From the NCBI GenBank assembly GCA_945869195.1, contig CAMBNV010000005.1, positions 1 to 64,000 of the forward strand: a stretch of DNA of 64,000 nt. Reading direction: 5' to 3'. Origin of the DNA: Gemmatimonas phototrophica. GTDB lineage: Bacteria; Gemmatimonadota; Gemmatimonadetes; Gemmatimonadales; Gemmatimonadaceae. This document shows positions 8,448 through 15,253 of this stretch, one piece after another (the stretch's first letter is position 1; every line of letters begins with the position of its first letter). The notes under the pieces were generated by a model that did no database searches, had not been told where the DNA came from, and was given only the letters and a program-made list of their open reading frames with translations. Made by a program: the position numbers and the translations under genes.

Positions 8448-9509
8448 CTATCTGCCCCGGGCGGTCAAGGCGTCGCGTACCGCTGTTCCGAGCGCGGCGG
8501 CGAAAACGGGCGGAACCGCGTTTCCGATCTGCCTGGCGATCTCGACCTTCGTGCCCACAAACCGATAGTCCGGGGGAAACGTTTGGAGCAACGCGCCTTC
8601 ATAGAGCGAGATCGTCCGCAACTGCTCGGGATGCCCGAACATCCCTCGCGTGAACGAATCAAAGCGCGCGGTGATCGTCGGGGCGACTTCGTCCCAACTC
8701 ATTCGACCATAGACGTTTCGATGACCGATTTGGTCCGCACTGAAGCGATGACACTCTGCCAGTAACTCCACCGGAAGGTGCTCCCGCCCCTGTCCGCCCT
8801 TGAGCGCGCGCAGCCGAGCCACATTCTTCTCTGTCAGTCGGTCAGCGCGGTGTCCGGGAAATGCCGGATGGTCTCCCCCAGCAGCAGGGGGAGGAGGGAG
8901 GTTCCCAATGACCTCACGTACACTTTGTGGCCGCGACGTGACCTTGCGTGGCCAAGCGAAGACGGTGTGCCCATCAGGAGCCAGCTCGCCAACGAGAATG
9001 TAGCGTCGACGCCGTTGGGGTACACCATACTCCTGGAAGTCCAAAACTAATTCGTGGCAGCAATACCCTTCATCACGCATTCGCTTCTTGAAGCGCTCGA
9101 GTACGGACCTTCCACGGCTTCCCCCGATCCCCGGCACATTCTCCAAGACAAAGAACGCAGGCAGGGCCTCGATAATCAGGTCACCATAATCGTCCACGAG
9201 CAAGTTGCGCTCGTCATTCTCGGCGCCGACCGTTCGCTGAATGCTAAATCCTTGGCAGGGCGGCCCTCCTGCCAAGAGGTCGAGTTGCCCCCTAATCAGT
9301 CCAGTGGTCGAGAGTAATCCCTCACGCAACACATCTCGCACGTCGGCGCACAACGAGGGATGGTCGAGATACTTCCGGTTTGCCTCTACGGTTGCAATAG
9401 CTGACTCGTCGAGGTCAAAAGCGAGAAGGATGTCGAATCCTGCCCTCTGCAGGCCAATAGAAAGGCCGCCCGCGCCACAAAAGGCATCAACGGCAGAGAA
9501 GCCGTTCAT
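8448..9509 (-). CDS. DNA (cytosine-5-)-methyltransferase
   Basis: A 353-aa m5C methyltransferase with all main motifs in order: motif I DAFCGAGGLSIGL (8-20), motif IV GGPPCQGFS with the catalytic Cys near residue 87, motif VI ENVPG, motif VIII YGVPQRRRRYILVG, a short target-recognition region, and motif X RQIGNAVPP. It methylates cytosine in a DNA site that cannot be read from sequence. Its ATG overlaps the stop of the upstream methyltransferase gene (ATGA at 9,506-9,509), so the two are translationally coupled, and the nuclease-methylase follows 1 bp later. It most likely protects host DNA from the co-encoded restriction protein. Confidence 0.95.
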   Translation of the reverse strand: MNGFSAVDAFCGAGGLSIGLQRAGFDILLAFDLDESAIATVEANRKYLDHPSLCADVRDVLREGLLSTTGLIRGQLDLLAGGPPCQGFSIQRTVGAENDERNLLVDDYGDLIIEALPAFFVLENVPGIGGSRGRSVLERFKKRMRDEGYCCHELVLDFQEYGVPQRRRRYILVGELAPDGHTVFAWPRKVTSRPQSVREVIGNLPPPPAAGGDHPAFPGHRADRLTEKNVARLRALKGGQGREHLPVELLAECHRFSADQIGHRNVYGRMSWDEVAPTITARFDSFTRGMFGHPEQLRTISLYEGALLQTFPPDYRFVGTKVEIARQIGNAVPPVFAAALGTAVRDALTARGR

Positions 9510-10753
9510 CTACGACTCATTTTCAAGCCCGCAATAACGCCAGCAAACGAGTTGTTGACTGGTGCAGCGACCAAGTCCTCTACGGGCATTTCTTCGGGAA
9601 CCTCTCCGCGCAAGCTCGCTAGAATGGATGACGCAACCGCAACGGACAGCAACGGTGGAACGGCCTCCCCGATCTGACGAAAGACATCGTCAGAAGTGCC
9701 CGCAAAAGAAAAACCGTCGGGAAAGCTCTGCAGCCGTGCCGCTTCCCGCATTGTAAGCCCACGATCTTGTTCAGGATGAATGAATCTTCCGCTGGCTGGA
9801 TTGCGTGCGTAATGCGTAATCGTTATCGCGGGGCGATCCCAGTACAACCGACCGTACACATCGGCAAACCCAGCGAAGTTCTGCAGGCATTTCGGACCAA
9901 CGCCGGCTGGGCGGCTTCCACCATTCTTCGGCACAGCTCTTATGACGTCCAAGGTAGATGCACGATGCGCTGCGCTCTTGTGAAGACTGTCCGTCTTGCA
10001 GGGCTTACCTGCTGTTACCACCGGGAGGTCGCCAATCGCATCCCGGACGGTTCGGAACTTCTGGTGAGGGAGCCTGGGAAAGGGGAGCAAGAAGGGGCGC
10101 TTCATCGCCACGACGAGGGAGCGAAACCTCTCCTGCGGGACTCCTTGCGCCGCGGCATTGTGCACCGCCTGCTTGACCACGTAGCCGACCCGTTCGAGGC
10201 TCTCGCGAAAGTACAGAAAGTGCGACCAGTACTTCGATGATAAGAGTTCCGGAACGTTTTCCATGACCACGCAATCAGGCTGCATCGAGACGGCGACTTT
10301 CGTGAACGCCTCGACGAGCCCGTTTCGCTCATCGACCTCGTCCCAGTTCTTCTTACGATGGGCTGAGAAACCCTGACAGGGGGCGCATCCGATCAGGACC
10401 GTCGGCCGGTCCGCTCGATAGTCGAGACGCCCAAGTAGTGCACTGCGTGCGCGCGAAGAACGCGCGAGTTCTCTTATATCGACCGCAATCGCGGGCACGG
10501 CGAAGTTGCGGCGATACGTCTCCAGCGAAGCTTCGTTGATGTCTACCGCACCCAATAGTTCAAACGCATTGAGGGAGTGCGCGAGCGCGGCGAAACCCAA
10601 AGACATGCCTCCGCAGCCAGAGAACATGTCAATCACTTGAACCTCACCACCGACACGAGGAACGGATAGCGGCTGCCAGCGCTCAAGGGAGCGCTGGCCT
10701 ACGCGGAAGTACTCATCTGCAGCTTGGTGACGGGGCGTCCGGGCAACGACCAT
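9506..10753 (-). CDS. DNA (cytosine-5-)-methyltransferase, first gene of the R-M operon
   Basis: A 415-aa m5C methyltransferase from the ATG at 10,753; a TTG at 10,828 would add 25 poorly conserved residues and neither start has a strong ribosome site. Motif I VQVIDMFSGCGGMSLGF lies at about 38-54, then motif IV GCAPCQGFS with the catalytic Cys, ENVPE (motif VI), GVPQERFRSLVVA (VIII) and RQIGEAVPP (X). It differs clearly from the second methyltransferase in the target-recognition region, so the two probably modify different sequences or different strands of an asymmetric site. It leads the three-gene minus-strand operon ending at 5,057. Confidence 0.92.
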   Translation of the reverse strand: MVVARTPRHQAADEYFRVGQRSLERWQPLSVPRVGGEVQVIDMFSGCGGMSLGFAALAHSLNAFELLGAVDINEASLETYRRNFAVPAIAVDIRELARSSRARSALLGRLDYRADRPTVLIGCAPCQGFSAHRKKNWDEVDERNGLVEAFTKVAVSMQPDCVVMENVPELLSSKYWSHFLYFRESLERVGYVVKQAVHNAAAQGVPQERFRSLVVAMKRPFLLPFPRLPHQKFRTVRDAIGDLPVVTAGKPCKTDSLHKSAAHRASTLDVIRAVPKNGGSRPAGVGPKCLQNFAGFADVYGRLYWDRPAITITHYARNPASGRFIHPEQDRGLTMREAARLQSFPDGFSFAGTSDDVFRQIGEAVPPLLSVAVASSILASLRGEVPEEMPVEDLVAAPVNNSFAGVIAGLKMSRR

Positions 10754-11180
10754 TCGTTCGGAAGGTGGGGCAGGCGTGGAATAGGTGGTCAATCCAGTGC
10801 TCGTTAGGCAGGTTCTGGGCTTTGACAAAACGGATACGGAGAATGTACGAAAAGTACGGAGGCCCTACGACATTTCAGGTTTATAGGCGAACAGCTGCAA
10901 CTTCGCTCTAGCACCCGAATATTCGGTCATGACTGCGGCAGGGCCACCGCGGTCTTTTGGAGTGACTGCTGGCCGTCGCCCGCCGCCAGCAGGTTGGTGG
11001 AGTTGCGGGCCGGTGCCCTTGGCGGAGACTCCAGTCTTATCGAGCACTGACCCGTATCATAAGAGTACCCGCAAGAGCGTGCTGCTTGTAGAGGTGCTGA
11101 ATCGTGCCGAGAGTGCCGGAGGCTCCACCCTCACGCCGCTACCGCCAACCGCACAATCTCTGCCCACCGGATCAGTCGCC
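10754..11180. other. Upstream region of the R-M operon with a remnant of a duplicated gene end
   Basis: No gene is supported. Near 10,846-10,860 a partial palindrome GTACGAAAAGTAC lies upstream of the methyltransferase start and could be an operator; no clear -35/-10 pair was found. At about 11,128-11,180 the minus strand reads IRWAEIVRLAVAA then stop, a diverged copy of the last codons of the CHAP-like gene (IRWAEMVRKAVAA at its 3' end near 11,388). This indicates a partial tandem duplication that left only the tail. Confidence 0.45.
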
Positions 11181-11372
11181 CTAGTTCCTCAGCGCCAGCC
11201 TATCCACCTTGATCGCGATCAATTTTCGGAGTCGCGGTGTCGCCTCGTCATGCTCGAACCGACTCTCGATCTCGCGGGCGAGTGCCTGGAGCTCAGGGAT
11301 GGATTCCGTGAGCTGGATACGGCCTAGGTAGCCAGCCATCTCCAACGGGGTCATCTCGGGTGAATCAGACAT
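11181..11372 (-). CDS. Small hypothetical protein, 63 aa
   Basis: A 63-aa protein from an ATG 15 bp after the stop of the CHAP-like gene, on the same strand. The sequence MSDSPEMTPLEMAGYLGRIQ and the following ELQALAREIESRFEHDEATPRL are typical of a soluble, mostly helical, acidic protein; no cysteines, signal or membrane segment are present. The family is not recognised. The tight spacing suggests cotranscription with the hydrolase, possibly as an accessory or immunity-type partner, but that is inference. Confidence 0.6.
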   Translation of the reverse strand: MSDSPEMTPLEMAGYLGRIQLTESIPELQALAREIESRFEHDEATPRLRKLIAIKVDRLALRN

Positions 11373-11387
11373 GCGCGCCTGTTCCGC

Positions 11388-11948
11388 TCACGCCGCCACC
11401 GCCTTCCGCACCATCTCCGCCCACCGGATGAACCGGTGCCCATCCACCTCCCGGAACGTCCTGACCTTCCGCAACGTCGTGTGCCCATTGCTCGACCCAT
11501 CATCGTTCGTGTTCCCCTCCACCGTCACGCAGACGTGCACGTCCCGCTCGTGCACCCGCTCCTCCTCCTGCACGCCGACCACGATCCCGGTGTGGATGAA
11601 CCGGTTGCGCATCCGGCTGTAGAGCAGGAAGACATCACCGACGTAGGGCTCGTCGCGCAACACGCCGTTCGCACGCGCCGCCCGCGCGAGCGCGTCGCAA
11701 CTCCCCGTGGCCGGCAGCGGCCAGCTCGACCGCTTCGTGAGGTGATCGTAGTGCGCCGAGTGGCCCACGTGATGCACGAACGCCGCGCACCAGGGCTGAC
11801 CGGGCGGGAGTGAGACGCTGCGGAGGAAGTGCTCGACCATCTGCCCACGGTTGTCCCCGCCCTGCTCGCTCACGCCGATGAAGGCGTTGGCGGCGGCGAC
11901 CAGGAGGGCCGGGCTGAGCGGCACGATGTGCGATCGGTGCGAGAGCAT
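11388..11948 (-). CDS. CHAP/NlpC-P60-like amidase-fold protein
   Basis: A 186-aa protein. The segment QPWCAAFVHHVG has the Cys-centred WCAAFV motif of CHAP (cysteine, histidine-dependent amidohydrolase/peptidase) domains, and HTGIVVGV further on supplies the expected histidine. NTNDDGSSNGH near the C-terminus resembles the third block of phage-type CHAP domains. Such enzymes cleave peptidoglycan stem peptides or cross-bridges. No signal peptide is apparent, so export would need another route (for example a toxin or phage-type delivery). It lies 12 bp after the FecR-like gene and 15 bp before the 63-aa gene in one minus-strand operon. Confidence 0.7.
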   Translation of the reverse strand: MLSHRSHIVPLSPALLVAAANAFIGVSEQGGDNRGQMVEHFLRSVSLPPGQPWCAAFVHHVGHSAHYDHLTKRSSWPLPATGSCDALARAARANGVLRDEPYVGDVFLLYSRMRNRFIHTGIVVGVQEEERVHERDVHVCVTVEGNTNDDGSSNGHTTLRKVRTFREVDGHRFIRWAEMVRKAVAA

Positions 11949-11960
11949 GGTGACCTCGGG

Positions 11961-12695
11961 TCAGCGGGAGGTGGGGAGGCGAACGGGATTGCGACCGCGC
12001 ACGAGGCGCGCGCTTCCGGGCTCGACCATGACGAGGCTCTGATCCACGTCCACGGGTTCGATCACGGGCGCCAGCGTCATCGGCGACGGCGGGAGTGCCC
12101 CATGACCGGGGAGCGCGTGGACCTGCACGTCGGTGGTGTCGGCGCGCGCGATCACGGTGAACTCCGACTCACTGGCGGTCACGTACCCGACGGGGGTCTG
12201 CACGACGAGCGCCTTGGTCCGTAGCCCTGCGTCGAGGGGCTCGAGTTCCGGCACCCGGAACCGCGCCGTGCCCGTGAGGATCAGGTGCCGCATCCCGCGC
12301 AGCCGGCGCTGGGCGACGCGCAGTTCCGCCCCCGGCGTGAGCCGTACCGCGATGCCGTTCTCGAGCGTGATCCAGCCGCTCTGGTACGGCACCAGATCGG
12401 TCGCGGGCTTGGCCGCGACCGCGCCGCTCGGCGCGACCCAGCCGTCCGTGGGAACGGGGAAGTATTTGGGCCTGATCACGTCGACCCAGATGGTGGCGCC
12501 GAGCGGGACGGCGACCATGAACGCGACCACGAACCACAGGATCCGTTCCCAGGTACGCCGGCTGCTCCAGAGGACGCGATCCGGTGCGGGTGCGGGTGCC
12601 GGTGCCGGTGCCGGCGCGGGCGGCCCTGCCGGTGGCTCCTGCGGCCGGTTCGGGAACCCGGTCCGCTTCACGAACTCGGCCCAGTCCCGCTCCAA
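11961..12695 (-). CDS. FecR-like anti-sigma/regulatory protein, N-terminus lost at IS91 junction
   Basis: The frame gives 244 aa from a TTG at 12,695, ten bases inside the border of the IS91 copy, with GGAGGG just before it. The visible N-terminus GELERDWAEFVKRTGF looks internal, so the original start was probably removed by the element. A Pro/Ala linker, encoded by short GGTGCC-type repeats (about 12,585-12,625), is followed by one membrane helix (LWFVVAFMVAVPLGATIWV). The periplasmic part resembles a FecR domain: WITLENGIAVRLTPGAELRV, then RFRVPE and VVQTPVGYVTASESEFTV. FecR proteins relay outer-membrane signals to ECF sigma factors; no sigma gene is adjacent. Whether the truncated protein is made is uncertain. 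Confidence 0.65.
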   Translation of the reverse strand: MERDWAEFVKRTGFPNRPQEPPAGPPAPAPAPAPAPAPDRVLWSSRRTWERILWFVVAFMVAVPLGATIWVDVIRPKYFPVPTDGWVAPSGAVAAKPATDLVPYQSGWITLENGIAVRLTPGAELRVAQRRLRGMRHLILTGTARFRVPELEPLDAGLRTKALVVQTPVGYVTASESEFTVIARADTTDVQVHALPGHGALPPSPMTLAPVIEPVDVDQSLVMVEPGSARLVRGRNPVRLPTSR

Positions 12696-12704
12696 CTCGC
12701 CCTC

Positions 12705-13499
12705 CGGGATAGGAATTTCGATCGGGGTCGGTCGAGTATACGGCGCGATCGCCGCCCCCGCGAGCGCCGCCAGACGGGCGGCGACGTGCTGGCTGACGCG
12801 ATCGCGCGCCTCGTGGGCCGTGCGACCGGCGGTTCCCGTGGGGGGTCGATGCCAACGGGGACCGATCTGACGTACCGTCGGGACTCCCGCTCACGCCACA
12901 GGTCCCCGCGTCGTCGCGGGGCGTCGGGGAGGGGCACTCATGGGGTAGTCGGGGCCTCGGTGGACGGGCGTGGGGCACGTGACGGGCCCCGGCTCGTGGG
13001 GGCTCGTGTCGATGGGGGGCTCCGTGCGCCGGTGTGGGCCGCGTGCGCCGCGCGGGTGCGGAGGTGCGTGAGGATCTGGTCGATCACCGAGGCCTGCGTG
13101 ATGAATGCGACGATGCGCATGACGCCGTGGCAGGCGGGACACGCGAGGGGGTCGACCTCGAAGATCTGCTGGAGCAGCGCCGCCCACCGGCGGCTGGCCT
13201 CGGTGGGCGCGAGTCGTGGTGCGGGGACGATGGCGGGCGGCCCGGCCGCGGCGGCGAGCGCCGCCTTCTCCCGCATGCCGCGGGGGCGGTTGGCATACCA
13301 GCCATAGTATCGCGTCGTGACGTGCCCTTTGTCGGGGATATGGACCAGCACCCGGGCCAGGAACTCCAGCGGGTCCACGGTCTCGGTGCCGGCCGTCGGA
13401 CCGTCCGACTTGTCGGATCGGTACGTCACGGCCTTCGAGGCGCGGTCGTAGGTGAGCCGCTCCAGCGCGACCGGATTCCGCGCGCAGTACCGGGCGAGA
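12705..13499 (-). mobile_element. Truncated IS91-family copy (3' part only)
   Basis: Homologous to the element at 2.8-4.5 kb but inverted and lacking its 5' two thirds. The right end ...GAAATTCCTATCCCG ends at 12,705, abutting the FecR-like gene. Similarity to copy 1 begins abruptly near 13,499 (CTCGCCCGGTACTGCGCG), where it joins an unrelated membrane-protein gene. The fragment keeps about 190 transposase codons. Copy 1 has about ten extra bases near GACGAGTAG before the right end, so the copies are not recent duplicates. Confidence 0.85.
12938..13499 (-). pseudogene. IS91-family transposase, 5'-truncated
   Basis: Retains the C-terminal ~185 residues, beginning LARYCARNPVALERL and running through RYYGWYANRPRGM to a CPACHGVM zinc motif, nearly parallel to the intact transposase at 2,900-4,249. 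The zinc ribbon and HUH motif are absent, so it cannot catalyse transposition. The reading frame continues upstream into unrelated sequence and gives a false longer ORF to 14,053. Confidence 0.85.
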
Positions 13500-14136
13500 A
13501 CAGCGCGACGGTGCGCAGACGGCGGGCGTCGCCTCCCCGCGTGGCACGGACCCAGAGCGGTGGCAAGGCAAAAAGCAGCGCCAGCCCCACCGACGACAGG
13601 TGCGTCAGCACGGTGGCGGCAAACAGCGCGGCGGCCAGCGCGAACCGGGCGCGACGACCCCGTCCAGCCGGCGAGTCGAGTGCCGCTCCGAGCGTCGCGA
13701 CAAACGCAAGCGCGAGCGTCAGGCCCACGCCCTGCTTCGCGACGGTGATCAGATAGAAACTCCCCGCTGCGGTCGCGACCAACGCGGCGCCTGCCACGCC
13801 CGCCGCGCGTTCGCCGGTCGCGCGGCGGACGATCGCGTAGACCGGCACGGCGGCGAGCGCGGTGGCGAGCGCGGCGCCGAGCTTGGCGCCCGCGATCGGG
13901 CCGAACGCCCACGCCCCTGGCAGCATGAGCCAGAATGCCATGGGCGACGCCGGGTAATAGAGGTGGTGATCGCGTAGCAGCGATCGCAGCTGGACGGCAT
14001 AGTAGAACCCGTCGATGCCGAGGGGGTAGGGGGATGACTCGAGGAATCGCCACCGCGCGACGAAGGCGACAGCCACGATCGCGGCGACCGCCAGCACCGC
14101 GAATAACGGAGCCAGTCGGTCCAGCTGCGCACGCAT
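13426..14136 (-). pseudogene. Multi-pass membrane protein (GT-C glycosyltransferase-like), 3'-truncated by IS91
   Basis: The ATG at 14,136 starts a protein of about 210 genuine residues. It opens with a hydrophobic helix, then the loop GIDGFYYAVQLRSLLRDHHL and several further membrane segments separated by arginine-rich loops. A first-loop acidic residue in PYPLGIDGFYY is reminiscent of GT-C fold lipid-linked sugar transferases, a tentative resemblance. Near 13,500 the frame runs into the IS91 fragment and ends out of frame at 13,426, so the C-terminal half is lost. The start lies 25 bp beyond the half attC at 14,161, so the gene may have been joined there by rearrangement. Confidence 0.6.
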
Positions 14137-14160
14137 TGTGGTCACGTGAGAAGGATCGCT

Positions 14161-14167
14161 GTTAGAC
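14161..14167 (-). other. Candidate attC R'' box after the toxin-antitoxin cassette
   Basis: GTCTAAC on the minus strand matches RYYYAAC exactly, lies 10 bp after the toxin stop codon, and is the exact complement of GTTAGAC at 14,748-14,742, the proposed start of the same cassette. No matching L'/R' half was found downstream before the membrane-protein gene, so the attC seems to have been cut by rearrangement. Confidence 0.45.
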
Positions 14168-14177
14168 AGCTGCGGGT

Positions 14178-14474
14178 TCACGCGCGCCGACGCCAGCGGC
14201 GCGGATTGCGGACCTGGCCGAGGCAGCCGCGGATCTCAACACGTCCGTCGAGTTTTCGATAATAAATCGCGTACGGAAACTTGGTCATCAAGAGGCGACG
14301 AAGACCGCGGTGCACGTCCGGCCCCGCCTCGGGCATAAACTGCACCAGTTCGAACGTCCGATCGAGGGCGTCAAGGAACTCGTCGCCGAGACCAATCCGT
14401 TGCGTCTCGTACCATTTGAACGCATTGCTGATGTCGGTTCTCGCTCGCGCAGTGAAGGCGAGCGCGGAGCTCAT
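14178..14474 (-). CDS. RelE/ParE-family toxin
   Basis: A 98-aa protein; the ATG at 14,474 overlaps the antitoxin stop by 4 bp (ATGA). The profile is that of the RelE/ParE toxin superfamily: LAFTARARTDISNAFKWYE, then GLGDEFLDALDRTFELV, then FPYAIYYRKLDGRVEIRG and a closing NPRRWRRR. Toxins of this group are stabilised by their cognate antitoxin and act on ribosome-bound mRNA or DNA gyrase; sequence alone does not say which. It sits directly downstream of the antitoxin and appears to be part of the first integron cassette, where such pairs are thought to stabilise arrays. Confidence 0.88.
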   Translation of the reverse strand: MSSALAFTARARTDISNAFKWYETQRIGLGDEFLDALDRTFELVQFMPEAGPDVHRGLRRLLMTKFPYAIYYRKLDGRVEIRGCLGQVRNPRRWRRRA

Positions 14475-14692
14475 GGCTTCGGACGCCCCAAGTGCGCGCG
14501 CACGTCTTCCCAAGAGAGCGTGGCTTGTTCAGTGGGATCGTCGAGGCGCTGGTCCAACTCCTCGCGATGCCACTCGGGCACACCGACAACATCGGGCGAC
14601 GCGGCGAGGCTATCCCAGACATCCTCAACGAGCCGCAGCCGGTCGGCCGGCGGCAATCGGAGAATTTCGTCTAAGAGCGCGTTGGGCGTCAT
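14471..14692 (-). CDS. Addiction-module antitoxin (TIGR02574-like)
   Basis: A 73-aa protein matching the small putative addiction-module component family: an N-terminal LLDEILRLPPADRLRLVEDVW block, then DSLAASPDVVGVPEWHREEL and a variable C-terminus. Such antitoxins bind the RelE/ParE toxin encoded immediately after and often repress the operon. The start codon is 55 bp from the proposed cassette boundary at 14,747, comparable to the 45 bp seen in the well-defined cassette at 2,097-2,706. Confidence 0.88.
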   Translation of the reverse strand: MTPNALLDEILRLPPADRLRLVEDVWDSLAASPDVVGVPEWHREELDQRLDDPTEQATLSWEDVRAHLGRPKP

Positions 14693-14741
14693 GACTCAAA
14701 CTCGCAGGATTTGGCCGGGAGAACAAGGCCGGCTCGTGTAA

Positions 14742-14806
14742 GTCTAACGTGGATTAGCTTGACCTGCCTATTCCATTGTTCCCTGATTAGACAGGTCTGC
14801 ATAATC
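14742..14806 (-). other. Candidate attI or first recombination site of the integron
   Basis: The minus strand ends with GTTAGAC (14,748-14,742), a perfect GTTRRRY core, immediately before the toxin-antitoxin unit. Upstream is an imperfect hairpin with arms GATTA..GACCTG at 14,752-14,766 and CAGGTC..TAATC at 14,792-14,806. Proximity to intI suggests attI. The hairpin is also compatible with a degenerate attC, so the class is unsettled. Confidence 0.4.
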
Positions 14807-15253
14807 AGCGACAGAAAGCTTGGATGCGGACGAGCCCCTCGCAAGTACCTCGCGTGCCAACGTCTAGCCGCCGGGCGCTCAGCTAACCCTTTAGTACGTG
14901 GCGCGCAGGCTGTGCCACTCGCCTCGCAAGCTGTTGCACTCGCCTCGCAGGTTGTTGCTCCTGCCCTCGCGCTCAGTGCTCCCTCTCCCCGATCGTCGAC
15001 TCCCGATGTGCCGGCTGATCGAGCCCCCGCCCTATACAACTGTTTTGAGGGGCGATACCTATAAATGCCAGATTGGCGGTGCGGATTTGGCAGTCGGCTT
15101 TATAGAAAAAGATCCGCCGCGCGACTACGCTAAGCGCGCTGCGCCAAATCGAGCGCGCGCTGCGACGATGGACCGACCTGCTAGCGAACGAAGCCTGTCT
15201 CTGGACCCTCGTCCCGCCCCCCTGCAGTCCCCCGCGCCCGCCACCAGCGCCCA
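14807..15253. other. Leader between integrase and first cassette, no gene
   Basis: Holds a 21-bp tandem repeat in two near-identical copies (14,916-14,936 and 14,937-14,957, each starting CACTCGCCTCGCA) plus a decayed third start at 14,958. An AT-rich patch at about 15,040-15,115 contains minus-strand TATAAA (15,104-15,099) and could hold the cassette promoter, but no convincing -35 was found. No open frame with coding character was seen. Confidence 0.45.

Noticed and set aside
10799-10806. GCCTAAC-type core (minus) in the N-terminal extension of the first methyltransferase, considered as an attC R''
   Set aside because: No complementary L arms or GTTAGGC partner was found within 150 bp; the possible GTTGCCC partner does not match the consensus.
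14689-15039. A 116-codon minus-strand frame with Cys-Glu-Ala-Ser repeats in the integron leader
   Set aside because: The repeat is the translation of the 21-bp DNA repeat; the frame runs through the candidate core site and into the antitoxin without a ribosome site.
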